DNA of 64,000 nt from Pacificimonas pallii (GTDB taxonomy: Bacteria; Pseudomonadota; Alphaproteobacteria; Sphingomonadales; Sphingomonadaceae). The stretch is from NCBI RefSeq assembly GCF_019204005.1, contig NZ_JAGSPA010000004.1, positions 124,001-188,000 of the forward strand, read 5' to 3'. Shown piece by piece: positions 44,134 through 53,335 of this stretch. Position 1 is the first letter of the stretch. Every line of letters starts with the position of its first letter. The notes under the pieces are model-generated. The model made no database searches. It worked only from the letters and a program-made list of their open reading frames with translations, and had not been told where the DNA came from. The position numbers were made by a program, and so were the translations under genes.

Positions 44134-45473
44134 TCCCCGGCCACGGTCATGCCCTCGACAAGCAGGGTCGGCGCATTGGTGGCATGGCGAAACTCAAGAT
44201 CGCTGGCGGGGATGAGGCGGGCGAACATGTCCTTCAGATTGCCGGCGATGGTGATGCCGCTGACCGGACGGGTTATCTCGCCATTTTCGATCAGGAAACC
44301 GCCCGCGCCGCGGGAATAATCGCCGGTCACGATGCTGACGCCCTGGCCGATCAATTCGGTGATCAGGATACCGGAGCCGATAGCGGCGATCATGTCTTCG
44401 CGCGATTGCGTGCCCGCCGCCATGTGCAGATTGGAAGGGCCGATTCCCGGCGGGCCGCCCGTGCCGCGCGCGGCATGGCCGGTCGTGGCAAGACCAAGCT
44501 GGCGGGCCGCGGCATTGTTGAGAAGCCAGCCTGTCAGGCGGCCATCCTCGACGATGCTGCGCCGGGTCGTGGCGATACCTTCCCCGTCAAAGGCGCGGCT
44601 GCGGTGGCCGCGCGCGCGGTGCGGGTCTTCCAGAATGGCGACGCCGGCGCCAAAAACCTGCGCATCGGGTTCGGTCAGGAAGCTGGTGCCGCGGGCGATG
44701 GCGCCGCCATTAATGGCCCCGATCAGGTGACCGACGATGCCGGGCGATACGCGCGGGTCGAACAGGACAGTCATGACGCCGCTTTTCGGTTTTACGGGAT
44801 TGAGGCGTGCGACCGTGCGCGTTCCGGCGCGGCTGCCAACCTCTGACACATCCTCCAGATCCGCGAGATGGCGCGCGCTGTGCGAGGCATAGTCACGCTG
44901 CATATTTTCACCTTCACCCGCGATGACGCTGGCATAGACGCTGTATGACGTGCCGGTACGGGCCGCGGCAAAGCCGTGACTGGTGGCAAGCGCAAAGGTG
45001 CCGCGGCTGGCGCTGGCACCGCCGCCGCCGGAATTGGTGACGCCGTGGACCGCGCGTGCGGCATCCTCGCACTGGAGCGCGTTCGCTTCGAGGGCGGTGA
45101 GGTCGACTGTGCCGCCATCATCGGTCTGGAGATCGGGCAGCGCCGTCTTTGCCAGCATCTCCTCCGGCACGAGCCCGGCATGCTCGTCGGGCGTGGCGAG
45201 CCGGGCCATGGCAACGGCGCGCCTGGCCGCCTCTGCAATGGCGGCGGGCGCGAAGTCCGACAGCGCAACGCTCGCACTGCGGTCGCCCGCAAACGCACGA
45301 ATGCCGATCTCCGCATCTTCGGAACGGCTGATGTCCTCGACATTGCCAAGACGTACGGAGACGGAGGCGCTGTCGCCGCCGACATAGACCGCGTCGGCAT
45401 GGCTGGCCCCGGCGCGCTTCAAAGCGGCGAGGACGGTTTCGAGATGGGCGAGGGCGTCTGTTTCGGTAATCAC
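44130..45473 (-). CDS. pmbA: PmbA/TldD-family metalloprotease subunit
   Basis: A 447-residue protein from GTG 45473, the start giving the normal family length (the frame is open to 45572). It shows DAEIGIRAFAGDRSASVALSD, GVMTVLFDPRVSPGIVGHLIGAINGGAIARGTSFL, FDGEGIATTRRSIVEDGRLTGWLLNNAAARQLG and GDYSRGAGGFLIENGEITRPVSGITIAGNL, all characteristic of PmbA (TldE). With TldD it processes peptides such as microcin precursors and CcdA; the metal site is in TldD. cysQ follows in the same operon. Confidence 0.94.
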   Translation of the reverse strand: MITETDALAHLETVLAALKRAGASHADAVYVGGDSASVSVRLGNVEDISRSEDAEIGIRAFAGDRSASVALSDFAPAAIAEAARRAVAMARLATPDEHAGLVPEEMLAKTALPDLQTDDGGTVDLTALEANALQCEDAARAVHGVTNSGGGGASASRGTFALATSHGFAAARTGTSYSVYASVIAGEGENMQRDYASHSARHLADLEDVSEVGSRAGTRTVARLNPVKPKSGVMTVLFDPRVSPGIVGHLIGAINGGAIARGTSFLTEPDAQVFGAGVAILEDPHRARGHRSRAFDGEGIATTRRSIVEDGRLTGWLLNNAAARQLGLATTGHAARGTGGPPGIGPSNLHMAAGTQSREDMIAAIGSGILITELIGQGVSIVTGDYSRGAGGFLIENGEITRPVSGITIAGNLKDMFARLIPASDLEFRHATNAPTLLVEGMTVAGE

Positions 45474-45644
45474 CCGCGCGCACTTAGGGATGCACGGCGC
45501 GAATGGGTAGTGCGCCTGGCATGGCGGCGCATCGAAAATTATATGTGACGACATGCTTTGACCGGGGAACATGCCGCAGGCCAGCTCGCCGCCGACCAGA
45601 TCCAGTCCCTGACGCGAAGCGCGCGGGCCGCGCCCCTGCGCTCG

Positions 45645-46547
45645 CTATAAACCGGCGATCAGAATTCCGGCGGCAAGGAGGGCACCGGCGACGCTATTGC
45701 TCCGAAAGCGGCCAAGCGCCTGCCTTGGATCATGAATATCGAGATCCTGTACCTGCCACATCAAATGACCGGCGAAAACAACGGCGAGCCAGCCCTGCGT
45801 CCAGGGATCGATGGCGAGGATGATCGCGATCAGCGCGCAAATATATGACGCGCCGTAAAACAGCGCGATCCAGATATTCGCGCGCGCTCCCAGAGCGCGG
45901 GCGCTGGATTTAATGCCGGCGAGGGCGTCGTCCTCGACATCCTGCAGCGCGTAGATGGTGTCATAGCCCAGGGTCCAGAACACACCGGCGAGATACAGGA
46001 ATACCGCGCCCCAGCTGAGCGTGCCCGTCGCGGCGGCATACCCCACCAACGCGCCCCAGTTGAAGGTAAGGCCGAGCCATGCCTGCGGCCACCATGTGAT
46101 GCGTTTCATGAAGGGGTAGGCAGCGACGAGGACAAGGCTGCCCATTGCGACCAGGGCGGCGAACAGATTGAGCTGGATAAGGACGAGGAGACCGATGAGG
46201 CAGAGCGCGGCGAGGAAGATCCACGCACCGCGCAGGCTGATCGCGCCGGATGCGAGCGGGCGGCTGCGCGTGCGCTCAACCTTCGCGTCGAGGTTGCGGT
46301 CGACGATATCGTTATAGACGCATCCCGCCGAGCGCATGGCGAGCGCGCCCACCAGAAACAGCGGGATCAGATAGGCGTCGCGCAGCGGCGCCCCGGCCAG
46401 GAATACGCCCCAGGCGCATGGCCAGAAAAGCAGCCATGTGCCGATGGGACGGTCGAGGCGGGCGAGCCGTGCCCAGGGCCGCCATCCCGCCGGAAGCAGG
46501 CCGACGATGGAGCGCCGCTTTGCGTCAGGTGTGACCGCCTCACTCAT
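45645..46547 (-). CDS. ubiA: 4-hydroxybenzoate polyprenyltransferase
   Basis: A 300-residue membrane prenyltransferase with eight or nine helices and the two Asp motifs CVYNDIVDRNLDAKVERTRSRPLASG and YDTIYALQDVEDDALAGIKSSARALG. It attaches the polyprenyl tail to 4-hydroxybenzoate in ubiquinone synthesis. It starts inside the last codons of the serine hydrolase gene (8-base overlap). Confidence 0.95.
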   Translation of the reverse strand: MSEAVTPDAKRRSIVGLLPAGWRPWARLARLDRPIGTWLLFWPCAWGVFLAGAPLRDAYLIPLFLVGALAMRSAGCVYNDIVDRNLDAKVERTRSRPLASGAISLRGAWIFLAALCLIGLLVLIQLNLFAALVAMGSLVLVAAYPFMKRITWWPQAWLGLTFNWGALVGYAAATGTLSWGAVFLYLAGVFWTLGYDTIYALQDVEDDALAGIKSSARALGARANIWIALFYGASYICALIAIILAIDPWTQGWLAVVFAGHLMWQVQDLDIHDPRQALGRFRSNSVAGALLAAGILIAGL

Positions 46548-47598
46548 CCCCCGCCTCTACAAGGCCTGGAAGGATATGGCGTTCGATAATGTCGTTCGTC
46601 TGGCTGTGCATGTCCTTGCGGTTGTAGTTCGTCGACAGGATGACGATGACGGTGTCGAGCTGGGGAAAGATCGCGACCTTGTTACCGCCATTGCCGGACA
46701 TGTAGGCCGCCGGTTGCGGCGGCAGGCCCTCCGCCTGGAAAAGGCGTCGCCACCAGAACCAGCCATAGCCGTCGGTGGGCGTTGCGTTCAGTTGCTGGGT
46801 GCCAATCAGGCCAAGCATGTCTTTCGATATCAGCTGCCGCCCCTCATGCTGGCCGCCGCTGAGAACGAGGCGGCCAATGGCGGCGAAATCGCGCGCCGTC
46901 AGCGACAATTGCCCGCCGGACTGAACTTCGCCGGAAGGAGAGCGCGTCCATTCGGGGTTCGAGATTCCGAGCGGCGTAAACAGGCGCTGCTGCACATAGT
47001 CGTCGAACGGCATCCCGGTGGCGCGCTCGACAATGCGGCCGAGAAGAAACGCCCCCGCCGTGCAATAGGAAAACCGTCCGACACCCTTGTCCGAGCGGAC
47101 ATAATCCGGGTCGATCGGGATATCGAGCGCGAAGCGGGTCCAGTTGCGTTTCCGATACATCCTCTCCTCATTGCCGGGGCTGGCATCATCCCAATCATCG
47201 CATTCAAGCGCGGATGACATGTTCATAAGATCCGCAATGGTGATCGCCTGTTTTTCCGGGCCGTCATGCCTGAAAGGCGCCTCGGCGGCGAACGCGGTGA
47301 AGGCGGGCGCATAGATGTCGGGAATGCTGCCATCGTCCACAGCCATGCCGACCGCCAGCGCCGTAATGGATTTTCCGGCGGAGCGCGCGTCGATGCGGCT
47401 ATCGGCGTCCGATTTGCCGAAATAATTCTCATAGACAATCTTGCCGCCGCGTTCGACGATAATGGCCTCGATCTTGCGATACTCACCCGCATCGACGGCG
47501 CTGCTGAGTTCGGTGAAGTGCTCTTCGGCGGCGAACGTAGGCGCCGCGATGCCAGACCCGAGAAGCAGGGCACAGAGGACATTGGCGATCTTGAGCAT
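46540..47598 (-). CDS. Secreted serine hydrolase, beta-lactamase (class C)/esterase family
   Basis: A 352-residue protein with signal peptide (IANVLCALLLGSGIAAPTFA) and a penicillin-binding-like fold: catalytic S73-A-G-K76 (ARSAGKSITALAVG), Tyr178 in FSYCTAGAFLLG where the Asn of YxN is Thr, and GNGGNK near the end in place of KTG. This looks like an EstB-type esterase or DD-peptidase-like enzyme rather than a resistance beta-lactamase. It overlaps ubiA downstream, probably by chance of layout. Confidence 0.88.
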   Translation of the reverse strand: MLKIANVLCALLLGSGIAAPTFAAEEHFTELSSAVDAGEYRKIEAIIVERGGKIVYENYFGKSDADSRIDARSAGKSITALAVGMAVDDGSIPDIYAPAFTAFAAEAPFRHDGPEKQAITIADLMNMSSALECDDWDDASPGNEERMYRKRNWTRFALDIPIDPDYVRSDKGVGRFSYCTAGAFLLGRIVERATGMPFDDYVQQRLFTPLGISNPEWTRSPSGEVQSGGQLSLTARDFAAIGRLVLSGGQHEGRQLISKDMLGLIGTQQLNATPTDGYGWFWWRRLFQAEGLPPQPAAYMSGNGGNKVAIFPQLDTVIVILSTNYNRKDMHSQTNDIIERHILPGLVEAGDE

Positions 47599-47669
47599 TT
47601 TTCCGTGACTCCTTTTCCATCGCGATTTGTTATGGCGGGTACGCGCGTGCGAGGCTACGTCATTCGGTC

Positions 47670-48416
47670 ATGGCTGGCAGGCATATCTCTCGACTTTACT
47701 GCGCGGACGCGTTGGGCGCGGGCCAGGCCGTCGCGCTTGGCGCGGACGCCGCGCGGCACCTGGCGAGCGTGCTGCGTCTGGCAGTGGGCGACGAGGTGCG
47801 GCTGTTCGACGATGTCACGGGGGAATGGACCGCGCATATCGACGCGGTGTCAAAGCGTGATGTCATCGTTCGCGTCGAAAGGCAGGTATCGCAGCGCGAG
47901 ACCGTGCCGGATGTCTGGCTGTGCGCCGCGCCGATCAAACGCGCGCGCTATGAGTGGATTGCGGAGAAGGCCTGTGAACTGGGTGCCGCGCGGCTGGTGC
48001 CGCTGCTGACCGCGCGGACGGGCGGGGTCGAGGCGCAGCAGGCGAAACCGGAGCGGCTAAAGGCGCATATGATCGAGGCGGCGGCGCAATGCGGGCGTAC
48101 GGCGCTGCCGGAACTTGGGGACGCGGTGCGGCTGACGCAATTCCTGCGGGATTGGCCGGCGGAGCGTGCGCTGATCTTTTGCGATGAAGAGAGCGCCGGG
48201 AAAAACGGCGCGGATGCGATTGAAACCCTGAAGGCGTGTCCCGCTCCGGCCGCGATCCTGATCGGGCCGGAGGGCGGCTTTTCAGATGATGAACGCGCAG
48301 CGATTTCAGCGGTGGCGCAGGCGCGGCGGATCAGCTTAGGACCGCGTATCCTGCGGGCGGATACGGCGGCGGTCGCCGCTCTGGCATTGTGGCAGGCGGC
48401 GCATGAACAAAGGTGA
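47670..48416 (+). CDS. rsmE: 16S rRNA (uracil1498-N3)-methyltransferase
   Basis: A 248-residue SPOUT methyltransferase: an N-terminal PUA-like barrel ([24 protein letters not shown]), then a knotted domain with [53 protein letters not shown] and [20 protein letters not shown]. It methylates U1498 of 16S rRNA. pyrC starts four bases after its stop. Confidence 0.96.
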   Translation: MAGRHISRLYCADALGAGQAVALGADAARHLASVLRLAVGDEVRLFDDVTGEWTAHIDAVSKRDVIVRVERQVSQRETVPDVWLCAAPIKRARYEWIAEKACELGAARLVPLLTARTGGVEAQQAKPERLKAHMIEAAAQCGRTALPELGDAVRLTQFLRDWPAERALIFCDEESAGKNGADAIETLKACPAPAAILIGPEGGFSDDERAAISAVAQARRISLGPRILRADTAAVAALALWQAAHEQR

Positions 48417-48420
48417 CGAC

Positions 48421-49479
48421 ATGAGCGATGCAACCGAACGGCTGGTAATCCGGCGTCCAGATGACTGGCATGTGCATTTGCGCGATGGCGAGATGCTGGC
48501 GGCGGTGACGCCCTATACCGCGCGGCAATTTGCGCGGGCCATCGTGATGCCGAACCTGTCGCCGCCGGTGACGACAATTGCCGCGGTGGACGCGTATCGC
48601 GCGCGGATCATGGCGGCGGTGCCCGCCGGTGTTTCGTTCGAGCCGCTGATGACAGCCTATCTGACGAACGATATCGACGCGAAGGAGATTGCGCGGGGAC
48701 ATGCCGAAGGGGCGTGGACGGCGGCCAAGCTGTATCCGGCCAACGCGACCACCAACAGCGCGCATGGCGTGACGGATGTAAGGCACATCCATGCCGTGCT
48801 GGAGCGCATGCAGGCCATTGGCATGCCGCTTCTCGTACATGGCGAGGTCACCGATCCCGAGATCGACATTTTCGACCGGGAGGCGGTGTTCATCGACCGT
48901 GTCCTGTCGGGGATCGTGAAGGACTTTCCGGAGCTGAGGATCGTCTTCGAGCATGTCACCACGGCCGATGCGGTGCAGTTTGTGGACGCCGCCGGCACCC
49001 ATGTCGCGGCGACGATCACGCCGCATCATCTGGCGTTCAACCGCAATGCGATCTTCGCGGGCGGTATTCGGCCGCATTATTACTGCCTGCCCGTCGCGAA
49101 GCGGGAGCGGCACAGGCTGGCACTGAGGAAAGCGGCCACGGGCGGGTCGGCGAAGTTCTTTCTGGGCACCGATAGCGCCCCGCACGAGCAGGGGGCCAAG
49201 GAGTCCGCCTGTGGCTGTGCCGGGCTATTCAATGCGCCGCATGCGCTGGAAAGCTATGCGGCGATATTCGATGAAGAAGGGGCCCTGGACCTGCTGGAGG
49301 GGTTTGCGTCGCTGAACGGGCCGCGTTTCTACGGACTGCCGGTCAATAACGAGCGTGTCGTTCTGGAGCGCGCGTCCGCGGCGGTTCCCGATACGATTCC
49401 GGCGGCGGGAAGTGCCGTGGTGCCCTATCATGCGGGGACTGAGCTTGCCTGGCGTTTTGCGGGTATTCACGACGCCTAG
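48421..49479 (+). CDS. pyrC: Dihydroorotase
   Basis: A 352-residue dihydroorotase of the short Escherichia coli class: metal ligands in [12 protein letters not shown], carbamylated Lys in [15 protein letters not shown], His in [18 protein letters not shown] and EHVTTADA, Asp in [14 protein letters not shown]. It closes carbamoyl aspartate to dihydroorotate in pyrimidine synthesis. I use ATG 48421 because AGGTGA lies before it. Confidence 0.96.
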   Translation: MSDATERLVIRRPDDWHVHLRDGEMLAAVTPYTARQFARAIVMPNLSPPVTTIAAVDAYRARIMAAVPAGVSFEPLMTAYLTNDIDAKEIARGHAEGAWTAAKLYPANATTNSAHGVTDVRHIHAVLERMQAIGMPLLVHGEVTDPEIDIFDREAVFIDRVLSGIVKDFPELRIVFEHVTTADAVQFVDAAGTHVAATITPHHLAFNRNAIFAGGIRPHYYCLPVAKRERHRLALRKAATGGSAKFFLGTDSAPHEQGAKESACGCAGLFNAPHALESYAAIFDEEGALDLLEGFASLNGPRFYGLPVNNERVVLERASAAVPDTIPAAGSAVVPYHAGTELAWRFAGIHDA

Positions 49480-49484
49480 GAAAA

Positions 49485-49502
49485 ACTGCGCTTTTGCGCA
49501 GT
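49485..49502 (-). terminator. Leftward intrinsic terminator between pyrC and gshA
   Basis: ACTGCGC and GCGCAGT pair perfectly around a four-base loop. On the minus strand the stem is followed by a run of five T; on the plus strand no T-run follows. It therefore ends transcription moving leftward, although both flanking genes are on the plus strand. Confidence 0.6.
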
Positions 49503-49553
49503 GAAGGAAATTCGAGGATGACTCAGGCCAAAGAGCGGCGCTAAGTCCCAGAA

Positions 49554-50936
49554 ATGAGCACGCGCGAGAACACTGGTGCCGCCGCACCGACAATCCGGGG
49601 GCGTGCAGACCTGCTCGCCGTCTTTGAAAATGGCTGCAAACCGAAGGCCGAATGGCGCATCGGTACGGAACATGAAAAGTTCGTCTATCGCCTGAGCGAT
49701 CATTCCGCGCCCGCTTATGATGCCCCGGGCGGCATTCGCGATGTGCTGAAGCACATGGAAGCCTTTGGCTGGAAACCGATTTACGAGAAAGACAATGTCA
49801 TCGCCCTGAAAGGCGATGACGGGAATGTCAGCCTGGAACCGGCGGGGCAGCTGGAACTGTCCGGTGCGCCGCTTGACAGCCTGCACGACACCTGTGCGGA
49901 GACCGGGCGGCATTTGCAGCAGGCGAAGGAAGTCGGTGCTGAGCTTGGCCTGGGATTTCTTGGCCTTGGCATGTGGCCGGACAAGTCGCGCGAAGAACTG
50001 CCGGTCATGCCGAAGGGGCGCTATGGCATCATGCGGCGCTATATGCCCACGGTGGGCGCGCTGGGGCTGGACATGATGCTGCGAACCTGCACGATCCAGA
50101 CCAACCTCGACTATTCCAGTGAAGCGGACATGGTGAAGAAGTTCCGCGTATCGCTGGCGCTGCAGCCGCTGGGAACGGCGCTATTTGCGAATTCACCATT
50201 CACCGACGGAAAGCCTAACGGATATCTGTCCTATCGCAGTCATATCTGGACCGACACCGATCCCGACCGCACGGGCATGCTGCCATTTGTTTTCGAAGAC
50301 GGGTTCGGGTTCGAACGCTGGGCGGAATATATGCTGGACGTGCCGATGTATTTCGCGGTGCGCGGCGATGATTATGTCGACCTGGCCGGAAAATCGTTTC
50401 GCGATTTCATGGACGGCAGGCTGGCGGAACTTCCCGGTGAGCGGCCCACCGCCGACGACTGGAATGACCATTTGTCGACGGCGTTCCCCGAGGTGCGCCT
50501 GAAGAGCTTCATGGAAATGCGCGGCGCGGATGGCGGACCGTGGGGGCGTATCTGTGCGCTGCCTGCATTGTGGGTCGGATTGTTGTACGACCAGACATCG
50601 CTGGATGCGTGCGCCGATCTGATTCGCGACTGGACCATCGACGATCTGGCGATCATGCGGAACGATGTGCCGCAACACGGGCTGAAAACGCGTGCGCCCA
50701 TCAATGGCCGACAGGGCACGCTGCGCGATGTCGGAAACGAAGTGCTGAAGATCGCGGAGGCGGGGCTGGTCGCACGCAGGCGGCTCAACACGATGGGCGA
50801 CAATGAAGCCGGTTTCCTGGCACCGCTGTTCGAGATCGTCGAAAGCGGCATGACGCCTGCGGACCGGCTGCTGGAGGCCTATCATGGCCGTTGGAACGGT
50901 GATGTCAGCAAGGTCTATGAAGAGGAAAGTTTCTAG
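49554..50936 (+). CDS. gshA: Glutamate-cysteine ligase, plant/alphaproteobacterial type
   Basis: A 460-residue GCS2-type ligase: WRIGTEHEKFVYR, VSLEPAGQLELSGAPLDSLHDTCAE, LGLGMWPDKSREELPVMPKGRYGIMRRYMP and RTCTIQTNLDYSSEADMVKKFRV are conserved blocks of the plant-like class. It makes gamma-glutamylcysteine, the first step of glutathione synthesis. The toxin-antitoxin pair lies immediately downstream. Confidence 0.96.
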   Translation: MSTRENTGAAAPTIRGRADLLAVFENGCKPKAEWRIGTEHEKFVYRLSDHSAPAYDAPGGIRDVLKHMEAFGWKPIYEKDNVIALKGDDGNVSLEPAGQLELSGAPLDSLHDTCAETGRHLQQAKEVGAELGLGFLGLGMWPDKSREELPVMPKGRYGIMRRYMPTVGALGLDMMLRTCTIQTNLDYSSEADMVKKFRVSLALQPLGTALFANSPFTDGKPNGYLSYRSHIWTDTDPDRTGMLPFVFEDGFGFERWAEYMLDVPMYFAVRGDDYVDLAGKSFRDFMDGRLAELPGERPTADDWNDHLSTAFPEVRLKSFMEMRGADGGPWGRICALPALWVGLLYDQTSLDACADLIRDWTIDDLAIMRNDVPQHGLKTRAPINGRQGTLRDVGNEVLKIAEAGLVARRRLNTMGDNEAGFLAPLFEIVESGMTPADRLLEAYHGRWNGDVSKVYEEESF

Positions 50937-50989
50937 CCTTATTGCAATCTGATGATCGATTGTGTATATATTCGTTCAGGAGAATGGAT

Positions 50990-51382
50990 ATGGCGACGAT
51001 ATTTGCCCCTGAATTTCCGGATGTGGACCATGGCGACAACGCCGCGATCCTGAGCGAGGCGCTGGCGCGTGTCGCGGTGTTCTGGAAGCTGTCCAATGCC
51101 GAACTGGGGCAGGCGCTGGGACTGTCGGCGGCATCCGCATCGCGTTTGAAGAACCGGACATATGATGTGCAGCCGGGAACCAAACCGTTTGAGCTGGGGC
51201 AATATGTTGTGCGGCTGTTCCGCGGGCTGGACGCGCTGCTGGGGTCCGATGATGCGGCGGCGCAAAGCTGGCTGCGCAGCGATAATCGGGAACTGGGCGG
51301 CAAACCGATCGAGCGCCTGCCGACGATCAGGGGCCTGCTCGACCTGACGGCCTATGTCGATGGATATCGTGGCCGCAGCTGA
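50990..51382 (+). CDS. Xre/MbcA-type antitoxin of a RES toxin-antitoxin pair
   Basis: A 130-residue protein with an HTH (LARVAVFWKLSNAELGQALGLSAASASRLKNRTYDV) followed by the MbcA/ParS/Xre toxin-binding domain (QYVVRLFRGLDALLGSDDAAAQSWLRSDNRELGGKPIERLPTIRGLLDLTAYVDGYRG). The ATG at 50990 has AGGAG seven bases upstream. It should neutralise the RES toxin and repress the operon; CAATC / GATTG at 50945-50962 is a weak operator candidate. It overlaps the toxin gene by 29 bases. Confidence 0.92.
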   Translation: MATIFAPEFPDVDHGDNAAILSEALARVAVFWKLSNAELGQALGLSAASASRLKNRTYDVQPGTKPFELGQYVVRLFRGLDALLGSDDAAAQSWLRSDNRELGGKPIERLPTIRGLLDLTAYVDGYRGRS

Positions 51383-52106
51383 CACGCAGCGGGTCCGCGC
51401 GCCTGTCCCCGATGAAACGATGCTGCGCTCTTATGCGCGGCCCGTATGGCGTATCGTCGAGGCGCAGCACCGGATTTCAACGAACAGGCTGGCGGATGAT
51501 CCGGCGGCGCAGGCGCGGCTGGAGCAGCTTGTCGAGGATGTAAAGCCAACCATGCCGGACGCGGCGCTGGGGCTGCACTTCCTGCTCGCATCGCCATTTC
51601 GCTATTGGCACGCGGCGGGCACGCGGTTTCGCCGCGCGGGCGTGAAGCCGGGCATTTTCTACGCGTCGGAAACCGAAGAGACAGCGCTTGCGGAAACGGC
51701 CTATTGGCGGCTGCGCTTCTTTGCGGCTGCGCCCGCCATGACCCGGCCGCAGGCGACGAGCGAGCATAGCGCGTTCACCGTTTCCGTGCGTACCGCAAAA
51801 AGCCTTGATCTCACGGCACCGCCGCTAGATGCGGGAGACGCCTTATGGATGCGCAAGGATGATTATGCGCCCTGCCAGCGCTTTGCCGATCATGCCCGCG
51901 CGCTCGATACGGAAATCATCGTGTATCGCAGCGTCAGGGACGATTCCGGCGGAAGGAATGCCGCCATTCTGGCGCCGCGGGCGTTCGCGGGCGAACCCGA
52001 TATAAGAACGACCTGGCACTTCCGTTTCGAGGGAGACCGGCTGACCGCGCAGGCGGCGTTTCCGGCGCGGCGAACCGTGGTCTTTCACGGCGAAAGCAAG
52101 CGATAA
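51354..52106 (+). CDS. RES-domain toxin (NAD+-degrading type)
   Basis: A 250-residue RES protein: VWRIVEAQHRISTNRL, HFLLASPFRYWHAAGTRFRRAGVKPGIFYASETEETALAETAYWRLRFF and a C-terminal RFEGDRLTAQAAFPARRTVVFHG. The Arg, the YAS segment and the Glu of the family are present. Known RES toxins (MbcT, Res) deplete NAD+. It is longer than the minimal domain, matching the group paired with MbcA-like antitoxins. A second in-frame ATG lies at 51360. Confidence 0.9.
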   Translation: MSMDIVAAADTQRVRAPVPDETMLRSYARPVWRIVEAQHRISTNRLADDPAAQARLEQLVEDVKPTMPDAALGLHFLLASPFRYWHAAGTRFRRAGVKPGIFYASETEETALAETAYWRLRFFAAAPAMTRPQATSEHSAFTVSVRTAKSLDLTAPPLDAGDALWMRKDDYAPCQRFADHARALDTEIIVYRSVRDDSGGRNAAILAPRAFAGEPDIRTTWHFRFEGDRLTAQAAFPARRTVVFHGESKR

Positions 52107-52125
52107 CGCCTGACATCATGCGCCG

Positions 52126-52914
52126 TCAGTCGGCGATGTCTATCCATACCGGCGTGTGGTCGCTGGCCCGGTCGCGGCCGCGATATTCCTTGTCGACCTG
52201 GGCATTCATCAGGCGATCGGCGATGGTGGGACTGAGCAGATGGTGGTCGATACGCAGGCCCGCGTCGCGCGGCCATGCGCCCGCCTGATAATCCCAGAAT
52301 GTGTAGAGCCCGTCATCCTGCGGATGAACGGCGCGCAGCGCTTCCAGCCATCCCTGCGCAAGGATCGCGCGCCAGGCGGCGCGGCTTTCAGGCTCGATCA
52401 GGGCATCGCCCGCCATTGCGCTCGCGGAAAAGACGTCGCGGTCTTCCGGCGCGACATTATAGTCTCCGGTGAGGACCGCCGGGATCTCCGCATCCCACAA
52501 TTCCGCCGCGCGTTTCCGAAGCCGTTCCATCCAGCGCAGTTTATAGTCGAATTTGGGTCCTGGCAGGGGATTTCCATTGGGCAGATAGATGCTGGCAATG
52601 CGAACGCCCTCATAGTCCGCCTCGATATAGCGTGCCTGATCCTCCGCGCCGGATTCAAGGCCATCCTCGCCGGGAAGGCCGGTCATGACGAGCCTGGCAG
52701 GTTTGCGGCTGAGAATGGCGACGCCGTTAAACGCCTTCTGGCCATGGACAAGGCAGTGGTAGCCGATTTCCTCCACCTCCCTGACCGGGAAGCCTTCCGT
52801 TACGGATTTGATCTCTTGCAGGCAGGCGACGTCCGGTTTGGTTTCTTCAAGCCATTCCAGCAGGCGCGGCAGGCGCGCCTTGATGCCGTTGACGTTATAG
52901 GTCGCGATGCGCAC
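52126..52914 (-). CDS. xthA: Exodeoxyribonuclease III
   Basis: A 262-residue AP endonuclease with RIATYNVNGIKARLPRLLEWL, CLQEIKS (metal Glu), LTGDYNVAPEDRDVF (Asp/Asn) and RASDHTPVWIDI (Asp-His). It incises abasic sites and trims 3' ends in base excision repair. It is convergent with the toxin gene and downstream of erpA. Confidence 0.96.
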   Translation of the reverse strand: MRIATYNVNGIKARLPRLLEWLEETKPDVACLQEIKSVTEGFPVREVEEIGYHCLVHGQKAFNGVAILSRKPARLVMTGLPGEDGLESGAEDQARYIEADYEGVRIASIYLPNGNPLPGPKFDYKLRWMERLRKRAAELWDAEIPAVLTGDYNVAPEDRDVFSASAMAGDALIEPESRAAWRAILAQGWLEALRAVHPQDDGLYTFWDYQAGAWPRDAGLRIDHHLLSPTIADRLMNAQVDKEYRGRDRASDHTPVWIDIAD

Positions 52915-52938
52915 GGAGCCTGGAGCCTTTTCGCGCGG

Positions 52939-53265
52939 CTAGACGGAAAAGGACGTGCCGCAGCCGCAGCCGGATGCCGCCTGCGGATTTTTAACCTGGA
53001 ACGATGCGCCGCCAAGGTTGGAGACAAAATCCACTTCCGAACCATCCAGCAGGTCGAGGCTGACCATGTCCACGATCAACTTCACGCCGTCGGTTTCGGT
53101 GACGATATCGTCATCTTCCAGCGCCGTTTCCAGGCCGAACTTATACTGAAAACCGGCACAGCCGCCGCCCTCCACGGACAGGCGCAGCATCGCCGGCGCG
53201 CCCTGCCTTGCGGCGATGGTCGCGACACGTTCTGCCGCGCTCGATGAAAGAGTTACGGAAGCCAT
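52939..53265 (-). CDS. erpA: Iron-sulfur cluster insertion protein ErpA
   Basis: A 108-residue A-type carrier with the three cluster Cys: VEGGGCAGFQYKF and, near the end, SGCGCGTSFSV. It delivers Fe-S clusters to apo-enzymes. The start at 53265 gives the normal length. Confidence 0.94.
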   Translation of the reverse strand: MASVTLSSSAAERVATIAARQGAPAMLRLSVEGGGCAGFQYKFGLETALEDDDIVTETDGVKLIVDMVSLDLLDGSEVDFVSNLGGASFQVKNPQAASGCGCGTSFSV

Positions 53266-53335
53266 AGAGGGAATGTAGGGCGTGTCAGGGTTGCGCGCAA
53301 CGTCAGTCGGCGCAGGAAGCTGCCGCGCGGCGCGT

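Noticed and set aside
45503-45644. Plus-strand frame between pmbA and ubiA
   Set aside because: It continues antisense through ubiA and has no start signal; a 30-residue alternative frame is too short to support.
46540-47598. Beta-lactamase resistance gene
   Set aside because: The YxN and KTG motifs are altered and it sits in a housekeeping context, so an esterase or peptidase-like role is more likely.
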